Assembly: GCA_963644945.1 (NCBI GenBank)
Contig: CAVIQK010000004.1
Coordinates: 53,201-117,200, forward strand
Direction: 5' to 3'
From: CAVIQK01 sp963644945
GTDB taxonomy: Bacteria; Bacillota; Clostridia; Christensenellales; DTU072
Length of the DNA: 64,000 nt
A program made the position numbers and the translations under genes. Below the pieces are notes generated by a model, which was not told the origin of the DNA, did no database searches, and was given only the letters and a program-made list of their open reading frames with translations. Position 1 is the first letter of the stretch; the number at the start of each line of letters is the position of its first letter. This document shows positions 15,408 to 23,264 of the stretch, piece after piece.

Positions 15408-17216
15408 ATGTATAGAAATCACGTTTTAGTATGTGGCGGTACAGGTTGTACATCCAACCACAGCGGCGATATTGCCAAAGAATTTGAAAGACTTTTAGAA
15501 GAAAGACATCTAGAAAACGACGTTCAACTCATCAAAACAGGTTGTTTTGGTTTGTGTGCGGTAGGCCCCGTCATCATCGTATATCCGGAAGGAGCCTTCT
15601 ACAGCAACGTAAAAGTCGAGGACGTTCAAGAAATCGTCAACGAGCATATCGTCAAAGGTAGAATAGTCACAAGACTTCTTCACCAAGAAAAACACCAAGG
15701 TGTCCAAGTGACCGCCTTGTCGGAAACCAACTTTTACAAAAAACAAACAAGAGTTGCTCTACGCAACTGCGGTGTTATCAACCCCGAAAACATAGACGAA
15801 TATATCGGCCATGACGGTTATATGGCACTCATCAAAGTACTTACCGAGATGACACCTAGACAAGTCGTGGACGAAATCTTAAAATCGGGACTTCGTGGAA
15901 GAGGCGGCGGAGGATTCCCCACAGGCAAGAAATGGGAATTTGCCATGAACCAACCCGGCGACGTAAAATACGTTTGCTGTAATGCCGACGAAGGCGATCC
16001 CGGTGCATTTATGGACAGATCGGTTCTCGAAGGCGATCCTCATGCAGTGCTAGAAGCCATGGCAATAGCAGGTTTTGCAATAGGCGCCCACCAAGGTTAT
16101 ATCTACTGTCGTGCAGAATATCCTATAGCCGTAGAAAGATGCAAAATAGCCATCAAACAAGCAAGAGAATATGGTTTACTTGGCAAAAATATATTAGGCA
16201 CAGGTTTTGATTTTGACATAGACGTAAGACTCGGAGCCGGAGCGTTCGTATGTGGCGAAGAAACCGCTCTTATGACCTCCATCGAAGGACATAGAGGCGA
16301 GCCTCGTCCCCGTCCTCCGTTCCCCGCAGTCAAAGGACTTTTTGGCAAACCTACAATTCTCAACAACGTAGAAACATTGGCAAACATTGCCCAAATTATC
16401 CTAAAAGGTGCCGATTGGTTTGCATCGATGGGTACCGAAAGAAGCAAAGGCACCAAAGTTTTTGCACTCGGTGGCAAGATTACCAACACAGGACTTGTCG
16501 AAATTCCTATGGGAACCACCCTTCGCACCGTTATCGACGACATCGGTGGCGGAGTCCCCAACGGCAAAAAATTCAAAGCAGCCCAGACCGGCGGACCTTC
16601 CGGCGGTTGTATCCCTGCCCAACATTTTGACGTGCCGATTGACTATGACAACTTGATAGCCATAGGCTCCATGATGGGATCGGGCGGAATGATCATAATG
16701 GACGAAGACAACTGTATGGTAGATATTGCCAAATTCTTCCTCGAATTTACCGTTGACGAATCTTGTGGCAAATGTACCCCGTGTAGAATAGGCACAAAAC
16801 GCCTTCTCGAATATCTTGACAAAATCACAAGAGGTCAAGCCACCATGCAAGACCTCGACGACATGGAAAAACTTTGTTATTACATCAAAGACAATGCTCT
16901 ATGCGGACTCGGTCAAACAGCCCCCAACCCCGTACTTTCCACCCTTCGTTATTTCCGTGACGAATATATTGCTCACGTCGTTGACAAGAGATGTCCGGCA
17001 GGCGCATGTAAACACCTACTCAAATTCACGATTGACAAAGATGCATGTATAGGATGCGGAATGTGTTCGAGAAATTGTCCCGCAGGCTGTATTTCCAAGA
17101 CCGACTATGTAGCAGAAGGCCACAAACTCCCGTCATACGAAATCAATTCCGAAAAATGTTTGAAATGCGGAGTTTGTATGGACAACTGTAAATTCAAAGC
17201 AATCAGCAAAAAATAG
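15408..17216 (+). CDS. hydB: NuoF/HydB-like NAD(H)- and FMN-binding subunit of [FeFe]-hydrogenase
   Basis: A 602-residue subunit. Residues 1-90 are a thioredoxin-like [2Fe-2S] domain (CGGTGC and CFGLC). Residues about 130-430 bind FMN and NAD(H): GRGGGGFPTGKKW and ADEGDPGAFMDR. An SLBB domain is followed by the 4Fe-4S motif SCGKCTPCRIG. Residues about 540-602 hold two ferredoxin-type clusters (CIGCGMCSRNC and CLKCGVCMDNC). The enzyme would couple NADH and reduced ferredoxin oxidation to H2 formation or the reverse. Length and domain order match HydB of electron-bifurcating hydrogenases. AAGGAG precedes the ATG. Confidence 0.94.
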   Translation: MYRNHVLVCGGTGCTSNHSGDIAKEFERLLEERHLENDVQLIKTGCFGLCAVGPVIIVYPEGAFYSNVKVEDVQEIVNEHIVKGRIVTRLLHQEKHQGVQVTALSETNFYKKQTRVALRNCGVINPENIDEYIGHDGYMALIKVLTEMTPRQVVDEILKSGLRGRGGGGFPTGKKWEFAMNQPGDVKYVCCNADEGDPGAFMDRSVLEGDPHAVLEAMAIAGFAIGAHQGYIYCRAEYPIAVERCKIAIKQAREYGLLGKNILGTGFDFDIDVRLGAGAFVCGEETALMTSIEGHRGEPRPRPPFPAVKGLFGKPTILNNVETLANIAQIILKGADWFASMGTERSKGTKVFALGGKITNTGLVEIPMGTTLRTVIDDIGGGVPNGKKFKAAQTGGPSGGCIPAQHFDVPIDYDNLIAIGSMMGSGGMIIMDEDNCMVDIAKFFLEFTVDESCGKCTPCRIGTKRLLEYLDKITRGQATMQDLDDMEKLCYYIKDNALCGLGQTAPNPVLSTLRYFRDEYIAHVVDKRCPAGACKHLLKFTIDKDACIGCGMCSRNCPAGCISKTDYVAEGHKLPSYEINSEKCLKCGVCMDNCKFKAISKK

Positions 17217-17227
17217 GAGAGAGTAAA

Positions 17228-18967
17228 ATGGAAAAAATGGTTAATATAAAAATCAACGGACTGGCAATAAGCGTACCTCAAGGCACAACCATTCTAGATG
17301 CCGCAAGACAAGCCGGCATCAAAATCCCCACTCTTTGCTATCTAAGAGACATCAACGCCATCGGTGCATGCAGAGTGTGTGTCGTCGAAGTAAAAGGCGC
17401 AAGAAGTCTTGTCGCAGCATGTGTCTATCCCGTCTATGAAGGCATGGAAGTCACCACCAACAGCAAAAGAGTCCTCGATGCAAGAAAAACTACCGTCGAA
17501 CTTCTTTTGTCGGACCACGACAAAAAATGTACATCGTGCGTACGTAGCGGAAAGTGCGAACTCCAAACTTTGGCACATGAATTCGGTTGTGAAGACGGCA
17601 AATATAAAGGTGCCGAAAATCACTACGAAATAGACTTTACCCCTTCAATCATACGTGACAACAACAAATGTATCTTATGTAAGCGCTGTGTAGCCGCTTG
17701 TAAGGAATATCAATCGGTAGCCGTAATAGGCGCCAATGCAAGAGGTTTTGCGACTCGTATAGACTGTGCTTTCGAAATGCCTCTCAAAAACTCCTCATGT
17801 GTCAACTGCGGACAATGTATCAACGTTTGCCCCGTAGGCGCCCTTAGAGAAAGAGAAGAAATAGACGACGTCCAAAGAGCCATAGCCGATCCCGAAAAAC
17901 ACGTGATCATGGCACCGGCACCTGCAGTGAGAGTAGCAATAGGCGAAGAATTTGACTATCCCATCGGCACCAACCAAGAAGGCAAGATGCTCACCGCCAT
18001 GAGAATGCTAGGTGTTGACGAAATATTTGACGTCAACTTCGGAGCAGACCTTACCATAATAGAAGAAGGTACCGAATTTATCAATCGCTTACAACATGGC
18101 GGAAAACTTCCTCTAATCACCTCATGTTCCCCCGGTTGGATCAAATTTATCGAACACAACTTCCCCGAATTTTTAGGCAACCTTTCCACATGTAAATCAC
18201 CCCAACAAATGTTTGGAGCCGTTTGCAAATCTTATTATGCCGAAAAACTCGGAAAAGATCCCAAAGATATATTCGTAGTGACGGTTATGCCGTGTACTGC
18301 CAAGAAATTCGAAAAGACTCGTCCGGAACTTTCCGTCAACGGTGTCCCCGACATTGATGCAGTCCTTACGACAAGAGAACTTGCTCGCATGATAAAACGT
18401 CAAGGCATAGAATTTTCCGCCCTTCCCGACGGTCAATACGATGCCCCTCTCGGTATGTACTCGGGAGCAGGACTTATATTCGGTTCATCGGGCGGAGTCA
18501 TGGAAGCAGCCCTTCGTACAGTCGTCGAAAAACTAGACGGCAAAACTCTCGAAAAACTTGACTTTACCGAAGTAAGAGGAATGGAAGGCATCAAAGAGGC
18601 AACATACATTGTAGCCGGCAGAGAAGTAAGAGTAGCCGTCGCATCCGGACTTAAAAACGCAAGACAACTTATGAATGCCTTGAAAGAAGGAAGTGTCAGT
18701 TATGACTTTGTCGAAATCATGGCTTGCCCCGGTGGCTGTATCAACGGTGGCGGACAACCTATAAAGACCGCCGACGTTCGCAACAACGTAGATTACAAGA
18801 CATTGAGAGCCAACGCCATATACGACACCGACAAAGCGATGAAAATAAGAAAATCTCACGAAAATCCCTGTGTCAAAGAACTTTACGACACCTTCCTCGG
18901 AGAGCCCAACGGCCACAAAGCCCACGAACTCTTGCATACCGTATATACAAAACGTCCTCTTGACTAA
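17228..18967 (+). CDS. hydA: [FeFe]-hydrogenase catalytic subunit HydA
   Basis: A 579-residue catalytic subunit. N-terminal [2Fe-2S] domain: C37, C48, C51, C65. His-Cys3 4Fe-4S: H97, C101, C104, C110. Two ferredoxin clusters: C148-C158 and C191-C201. H-cluster motifs: L1 TSCSPGW (298-304), L2 VMPCTAKKFE (near 353-362), L3 EIMACPGGCINGGGQP near 490-510. L1 has Ser before the Pro where CpI-type enzymes have Cys. The C terminus has the HEL-type ending GHKAHELLHTVY. It is the last gene of the nadE-hydCBA operon, with a terminator downstream. Maturases HydEFG are not in the window. Confidence 0.95.
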   Translation: MEKMVNIKINGLAISVPQGTTILDAARQAGIKIPTLCYLRDINAIGACRVCVVEVKGARSLVAACVYPVYEGMEVTTNSKRVLDARKTTVELLLSDHDKKCTSCVRSGKCELQTLAHEFGCEDGKYKGAENHYEIDFTPSIIRDNNKCILCKRCVAACKEYQSVAVIGANARGFATRIDCAFEMPLKNSSCVNCGQCINVCPVGALREREEIDDVQRAIADPEKHVIMAPAPAVRVAIGEEFDYPIGTNQEGKMLTAMRMLGVDEIFDVNFGADLTIIEEGTEFINRLQHGGKLPLITSCSPGWIKFIEHNFPEFLGNLSTCKSPQQMFGAVCKSYYAEKLGKDPKDIFVVTVMPCTAKKFEKTRPELSVNGVPDIDAVLTTRELARMIKRQGIEFSALPDGQYDAPLGMYSGAGLIFGSSGGVMEAALRTVVEKLDGKTLEKLDFTEVRGMEGIKEATYIVAGREVRVAVASGLKNARQLMNALKEGSVSYDFVEIMACPGGCINGGGQPIKTADVRNNVDYKTLRANAIYDTDKAMKIRKSHENPCVKELYDTFLGEPNGHKAHELLHTVYTKRPLD

Positions 18968-18995
18968 AACCAAACCGATTAAAAACCAAAATAAA

Positions 18996-19026
18996 AGAAC
19001 CAAGTTCAAACTTGGTTCTTTTTTTA
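18996..19026. terminator. Bidirectional terminator between hydA and the converging lipoprotein gene
   Basis: AGAACCAAGT (18996-19005), loop TCAA, ACTTGGTTCT (19010-19019), a perfect 10-bp stem. A T run follows on the plus strand (19018-19025), and the mirrored side also gives a short T run for the minus strand. Confidence 0.88.
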
Positions 19027-19041
19027 TTGATTACGAATCAA

Positions 19042-20010
19042 CTAAAATCCTATCGTTTCGGTGTATCCGTTGGAATATGTAAAGACATATCCGTTAGCAC
19101 CTTTTTCGACGGTAATAAATGTATCGTCGTTGCCGACTTCACGTTTTACTCTGAATTTGTTATTGTCTTGTTTATAGACTTTCAATTCAATTTCTTGATT
19201 GTCGTTGCTTTCTACTTCGAATTTGATTTCGGTCTTGCCGTTTTTGGTTTCGATTTCGAATTCGGTTTCGCTCACTTCACGACCGTTTTCGTAGATAGCG
19301 TACTTATAAGAAACTTCGGATTCATTTCTTTCGTTTTCGGTTTCATAACTCATTTTGACATAATTTCCGTTGCTCTTTCTAGTGATGAATTCAATAGAAA
19401 ATTCGGTTTCGTCCCCGTCTTTTTCGACTTCGGATCTGCCGTCAACGTCATAAACTTTTTCGCCGAACACGAGTATTCCTTTTAGTGTAGTCGATTGTTC
19501 GATTTCGACATCGCCGTCGTCATCGACTTCCTTGTTGGTTGCCGTATACAATTCGTTATAATACATTTTGACGGTGTCTTTGCCTATTGCAATGGACATA
19601 ACAAAACTATAATCTTTATAGGTTTCGTCGGTATTGTCCGCAATCGTTTGCGAAACCATGCCGTTATTTAGGATAGAATCAAAAGTCTCAACGCAAGATG
19701 CGATTTCATTGACCGTCGCATCGGTAATTCCCGAAGGACGAGAAGATTTTGCATCGTTAGAAGGAGAAGTCGCTCCGCTTGCCGACATTTTAGGAGCATT
19801 GTTTACCTCACTTGTCGCATTGTCCGAGTTAGTTAGGTAGTTTGCCGAAGCGAAAGCCGAAACGGCATAAAAGTTTTTAGAACTGAAAGATTCTTCTTTG
19901 GTTCCGTTGGATTTCTTGGTCGGCATGCTGTCGCAAGCAATCATGCTTATGCATAGAGCCAAAACCAGTACAAACAACAGTGGTTTCATCGAATTAAGTA
20001 ATTTTTTCAT
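19042..20010 (-). CDS. Secreted lipoprotein of unknown function
   Basis: A 322-residue lipoprotein. The signal peptide MKKLLNSMKPLLFVLVLALCISMIAC ends in a lipobox (S-M-I-A-C26). After a low-complexity Ser/Asn/Lys/Thr linker, the C-terminal 170 residues are very rich in Glu/Lys with alternating hydrophobics (EVSYKYAIYENGREVSETEF and similar), pointing to a beta-rich domain exposed on the cell surface. No family is recognised. AGGAGG precedes the ATG and a good promoter lies upstream. Monocistronic, convergent with hydA. Confidence 0.75.
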   Translation of the reverse strand: MKKLLNSMKPLLFVLVLALCISMIACDSMPTKKSNGTKEESFSSKNFYAVSAFASANYLTNSDNATSEVNNAPKMSASGATSPSNDAKSSRPSGITDATVNEIASCVETFDSILNNGMVSQTIADNTDETYKDYSFVMSIAIGKDTVKMYYNELYTATNKEVDDDGDVEIEQSTTLKGILVFGEKVYDVDGRSEVEKDGDETEFSIEFITRKSNGNYVKMSYETENERNESEVSYKYAIYENGREVSETEFEIETKNGKTEIKFEVESNDNQEIELKVYKQDNNKFRVKREVGNDDTFITVEKGANGYVFTYSNGYTETIGF

Positions 20011-20043
20011 ATGGCCTCCTGTAAAAAAGTGTTTTATAAATAT

Positions 20044-20072
20044 ATCGTAAAGGAAAAACCCGACATTGTCAA
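20044..20072 (-). promoter_or_regulatory. Promoter of the 19.0-20.0 kb lipoprotein gene
   Basis: Minus strand: TTGACA (20072-20067), 17-nt spacer, TACGAT (20049-20044). Confidence 0.75.
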
Positions 20073-20120
20073 CACGATTGTTTTAGGGGTACATACCGTA
20101 AAAATATAGTAAAAATTTGC

Positions 20121-20151
20121 CCAAAAGAAAAGGGACGATTTCTCGTCCCTT
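20121..20151 (-). terminator. Terminator of the EF-G-like gene
   Basis: Minus strand: AAGGGACGA, loop GAAA, TCGTCCCTT followed by TTCTTTT. A 9-bp GC-rich stem at 20130-20151. Confidence 0.85.
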
Positions 20152-20168
20152 CATGTGGTTTTTAGCAA

Positions 20169-22187
20169 TTATTTTTTCGATGCCGCAATGATTTTATCTG
20201 CAATCATGCTAGGTACTTCTTCGTATCTTGCGAATTCCATCGTGAATTTACCTCTGCCTTGTGTCATAGAACGGAGATCGGTTGCATATTTTGCAAGTTC
20301 TGCCATAGGTGCTTCGCCGTTGACGACTTGTTTTCCGTCAACAAGGTCCATACCGAAGACACGACCTCTACGTTTGTTCATATCACTCATAATATCACCG
20401 AGATAAGATTCAGGGATCGTAACCTTTACGGTCATAATAGGTTCAAGAAGAACAGGTTTTGCCATAGGAAGACCTGCTTCGAACGAGAGTCTTGCAGCCG
20501 ACAAGAATGCGACTTCCTTACTGTCAACGGGGTGATATTTACCATCGACCAAAGATGCTTTCAAATTGACGACGGGGTATCCTGCGAGTACACCGTGTTG
20601 AATTGCATCCCTAAGACCTTTTTCAACGACAGGAATGAATTGACGAGGTACGGCACCGCCTACAACCTTATCTACGAATTCGAACACTCCGTCCGCTGCA
20701 CCGGGTTCATAATCGATATATACGACACCGAATTGTCCCGCACCGCCGGATTGTTTCTTATGTTTACCTTCGACATAAGATGCAGTACCTTTGATGGTTT
20801 CTCTATACGAAATTCTGGGTTCTTGTAGATTTGCGGTAACACCGAATTTATTTTTAAGTTTTCTGCAAAGAATATCGAGTTGTGCTTCGCCTTGTCCGGA
20901 AATAACCGTTTCACCGGTGTCGGATGCTTTCTCGACAACGAAAGTAGGATCTTCTTCGTGGAGTTTAGAAAGTCCTCCGAAGATTTTTTCTTCTTCGCCT
21001 TCTTTGGATGCATATACAGCCATCGAAATTACGGGTTTCGGGAATTCGATAGGAGCAATAGCCTTTTCGCCTTCGTCGCAAAGCGTATCGTTTGTGGATG
21101 TGAACGAAAGTTTTGCAAGCGCTCCGATATCTCCTGCCACCAATTCATCGACGACTTCTTGTTTTTTGCCTCTCATGGCATAAACTTGGTTGATTCTTTC
21201 TTTGTCTTCGACTCTTGTGTTGTACAAAGACATACCTTGCTTGACGGTACCGGAAACCACTTTCAAAATGTTAAGTTTACCGACGAATTGGTCATATACG
21301 GTCTTAAATACGAGAGCCGAAACAGGACCGTTTTCGTCCATGTTGGCACCGAACTTACCTTCTTTCGGCGAAGGAAGTAGGTTTACAATGTTTTCAAGCA
21401 AGAAGTTTGTGCCGATGTTGAGAGTAGCAGCACCTGCTACGATAGGCACGAATTCTCCGCCGATAACTCTTTGTTTTACGCCCTTTGCAACGTCTTCTCC
21501 GGAAAGCGCTCCTTCTTCAAAGAATTTTTCCATCAAATCTTCACTTGCTTCGGCTGCCGCTTCTTGAAGTTCTGCGTTGCTGCCTTCGACTACACCTTTG
21601 ATGTTTTCGGGCATTGCGATTTCTTCCATCTTCAAATCATAGGCTTTTCCGGAAAGTATGCTTGCCATACCTTTCATGTCGTAGCCGTCCATAATCGGAA
21701 TTTCGATAGGAGCGACCAAAATAGGATATTTAGCCTTGATAGCCTCGACGGTTGCCATGTAATTGGAGTTTTCTTTGTTGACGCCGTTTACATAGATCAT
21801 TGCGGGAATTTTATGTTCTTTGCAATATTCCAAAGCCTTTTCAGTGCCGACGGTAAGAGTACCGGTTGCACCCGTCACGATAATTGCCGCATCGCAAGCG
21901 GTAAGAGCCGCAATCATTTCGCCCTCGAAGTCAAAGAAACCGGGGGTATCTATGATGTTGATCTTATTTCCTTTATAAGTACCGTAAGCGATTGACATGG
22001 AAATTGACATTTTTTTGGCTTGTTCTTCCGGATCGAAGTCCGACACAGAAGTACCATCGTCAACTTTGCCCATTCTGTCAATGGCTTTCATCTCGAATAA
22101 AAGAGCTTCCATAAGAGAAGTTTTACCTTCTCCGCCGTGACCGATGAGTGCTATGTTACGAATAGTGTCTTTGGTGTATGTTGCCAT
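20169..22187 (-). CDS. EF-G-like translational GTPase (EF-G type 2 branch) with altered G4 motif
   Basis: A 672-residue GTPase with EF-G domains I-V. The start is the ATG at 22187, preceded by GAGGT; the frame opens 4 codons earlier but across that site. P-loop: GHGGEGKT (16-23). The canonical switch-1 RERGITI is replaced by AKKMSISMSI, typical of the EF-G2-like branch. DTPG at 80-83. The guanine-specificity motif NKxD reads NGVN (134-137). Domain IV-V blocks (GGAGQFGVVYIDYEP, GYPVVNLKASLVDGKYHPVDS, VTIPESYLGDIMSDMNKRRG) are intact. It is probably not the main EF-G, which normally sits beside rpsL/rpsG and tuf. Monocistronic. Confidence 0.85.
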   Translation of the reverse strand: MATYTKDTIRNIALIGHGGEGKTSLMEALLFEMKAIDRMGKVDDGTSVSDFDPEEQAKKMSISMSIAYGTYKGNKINIIDTPGFFDFEGEMIAALTACDAAIIVTGATGTLTVGTEKALEYCKEHKIPAMIYVNGVNKENSNYMATVEAIKAKYPILVAPIEIPIMDGYDMKGMASILSGKAYDLKMEEIAMPENIKGVVEGSNAELQEAAAEASEDLMEKFFEEGALSGEDVAKGVKQRVIGGEFVPIVAGAATLNIGTNFLLENIVNLLPSPKEGKFGANMDENGPVSALVFKTVYDQFVGKLNILKVVSGTVKQGMSLYNTRVEDKERINQVYAMRGKKQEVVDELVAGDIGALAKLSFTSTNDTLCDEGEKAIAPIEFPKPVISMAVYASKEGEEEKIFGGLSKLHEEDPTFVVEKASDTGETVISGQGEAQLDILCRKLKNKFGVTANLQEPRISYRETIKGTASYVEGKHKKQSGGAGQFGVVYIDYEPGAADGVFEFVDKVVGGAVPRQFIPVVEKGLRDAIQHGVLAGYPVVNLKASLVDGKYHPVDSKEVAFLSAARLSFEAGLPMAKPVLLEPIMTVKVTIPESYLGDIMSDMNKRRGRVFGMDLVDGKQVVNGEAPMAELAKYATDLRSMTQGRGKFTMEFARYEEVPSMIADKIIAASKK

Positions 22188-22224
22188 ATTGTACCTCATT
22201 AGAAAATATTTTTAGAATAAATAT

Positions 22225-22253
22225 ATAATACAATATTTATAATAGGATTTCAA
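22225..22253 (-). promoter_or_regulatory. Promoter of the EF-G-like gene
   Basis: Minus strand: TTGAAA (22253-22248), 17-nt spacer, TATTAT (22230-22225). Confidence 0.78.
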
Positions 22254-22490
22254 GAGGCAATTTTTTTTGAAAACGAAATCTTTACCCAAAAACCATACAA
22301 AATCGAGTAGAAAGAAAATCAAAACTTTTGGGTTATCTCCCGTTTAAGTTTTATAAAAATTATTTTTATATCGTTTTTTGTTGCCATAGATACCAAAACA
22401 ACACAAAAATTACAAATCGTCCTCTTAATTCTTTTAGAAAACGGCAATTTATATATTTTAATAAAATTGCACAAAAATATGCAAAAACAG

Positions 22491-22519
22491 TTGAAACTCT
22501 TTTTTGTTTGTGCTAAAAT
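22491..22519 (+). promoter_or_regulatory. rpsT promoter
   Basis: TTGAAA (22491-22496), 17-nt spacer, TAAAAT (22514-22519) with an extended TG (22511-22512). Confidence 0.8.
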
Positions 22520-22550
22520 ACCTAAGCAATATACCAATGAGGAGTTAGTT

Positions 22551-22817
22551 ATGCCTAATATTAAATCGAAAATTAAACGTGTATCTCTCTCTAGAGAAGA
22601 AAACGCAGTCAACAATAGCAAAAAGTCCAGAATCAAAAACAGCATCAAGAAGTTTGAAGCAGCAGTCCAAGAAAACGATTTCGCCAAAGCCGAACAACTT
22701 TATCGTGAAACCGAAGCATTGCTTGACCAAGCAGCACAAGACAACCTTTATCACAAAAATACGGTTGCCAGAAAGAAATCTGCACTTGCAAAACATCTCG
22801 ATACAATCAGAAAGTAA
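22551..22817 (+). CDS. rpsT: Ribosomal protein bS20
   Basis: An 88-residue, very basic, helical small-subunit protein that binds 16S rRNA. It starts MPNIKSKIKRV and ends HKNTVARKKSALAKHLDTI, the typical S20 ends. The ATG at 22551 is chosen because GAGGAG lies 6 nt upstream; the frame is open 28 codons further upstream, but that stretch covers the promoter. It has its own promoter and terminator. Confidence 0.96.
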   Translation: MPNIKSKIKRVSLSREENAVNNSKKSRIKNSIKKFEAAVQENDFAKAEQLYRETEALLDQAAQDNLYHKNTVARKKSALAKHLDTIRK

Positions 22818-22832
22818 TTTTTGTTGAGGCCC

Positions 22833-22861
22833 AAAACAACCTCTTCTAGGGGTTGTTTTTT
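22833..22861 (+). terminator. rpsT terminator
   Basis: AAAACAACCTC (22833-22843), loop TTCTA, GGGGTTGTTTT (22849-22859), then TT. An 11-bp stem with one wobble. Confidence 0.85.
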
Positions 22862-22917
22862 AATGTTTGTTGTCGGCTTTTATTTATTACAAATATATAA
22901 TTTTTGTAAGATAAAAG

Positions 22918-22946
22918 TTGACAATAAAATAGGTCTGTATTAAAAT
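22918..22946 (+). promoter_or_regulatory. tRNA-Pro promoter
   Basis: TTGACA (22918-22923), 17-nt spacer, TAAAAT (22941-22946), 12 nt before the mature tRNA 5' end. Confidence 0.85.
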
Positions 22947-22957
22947 TATATCGTTAT

Positions 22958-23034
22958 CTGGGTATGGCGCAGTTTGGTAGCGCGCTTGAATGGGGTTCAA
23001 GAGGCCGGAGGTTCAAATCCTCTTACCCAGACCA
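22958..23034 (+). tRNA. tRNA-Pro(GGG)
   Basis: A 77-nt cloverleaf with encoded CCA. Acceptor CTGGGTA/TACCCAG with C1-G72 and A73, both proline identity features. D stem GCGC/GCGC. Anticodon stem CTTGA/TCAAG with loop ATGGGGT, so anticodon GGG (reads CCC and CCU) with G37. T stem GGAGG/CCTCT with loop TTCAAAT. Confidence 0.96.
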
Positions 23035-23037
23035 AAT

Positions 23038-23205
23038 GTAATAAAGGAGTGGTATGCTCCTTTATTGCTAGTTAAGGCAAAATTGCTTTGCCCTGTGCTA
23101 GGGGGTAGGCTATGTAGGTAGCCGATCTCTTAGTGAGATGCTAGGAGATTACGACACATCGTAATCTCAGACAATGTTTTCCACTCGCTCGACCGGTTAA
23201 CCGTT
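23038..23205 (+). ncRNA. Candidate structured RNA: five consecutive hairpins downstream of tRNA-Pro
   Basis: Five stems follow the tRNA without a gene: AATAAAGGAG/CTCCTTTATT (23040-23066, 10 bp), GGCAAA/TTTGCC (23076-23092), GGCTA/TAGCC (23108-23123), ATCTC/GAGAT (23125-23139) and GAGATTACGA/TCGTAATCTC (23145-23168, 10 bp, loop CACA). TGCTAG recurs at 23066, 23096 and 23139. The ATCTC/GAGAT segments could re-pair among stems 4 and 5. A palindrome CGGTTAACCG follows at 23194-23203. No T run ends the hairpins. It may be part of the tRNA precursor, a leader of the next operon or an unknown RNA. I do not recognise a family. Confidence 0.45.
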
Positions 23206-23264
23206 ATATTATAGATATTTTGTGTAGAAATCACACAGTCGTGCGAGAATATATATATGCGGTT

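Larger units (their letters stand above)
22188..22550. other. Divergent intergenic region between the EF-G-like gene and rpsT
   Basis: 363 nt, AT-rich, no credible gene. It holds the EF-G-like promoter (22225-22253, minus) and the rpsT promoter (22491-22519, plus). Short open frames on both strands lack ribosome sites. Nothing else is recognisable in 22260-22480. Confidence 0.6.

Noticed and set aside
19012..19485. 157-codon plus-strand frame opposite the lipoprotein gene
   Set aside because: Phe/Val-rich mirror of a Glu/Lys-rich coding strand; no start site, and it begins inside a terminator.
22319..22687. Minus-strand 122-codon frame over the rpsT promoter and 5' part of rpsT
   Set aside because: Overlaps a certain ribosomal gene and its promoter; no ribosome site.
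23038..23205. Hairpin region as a CRISPR array or insertion-sequence end
   Set aside because: The stems differ in sequence and spacing, there are no equal repeats with spacers, and no transposase or target duplication is present.
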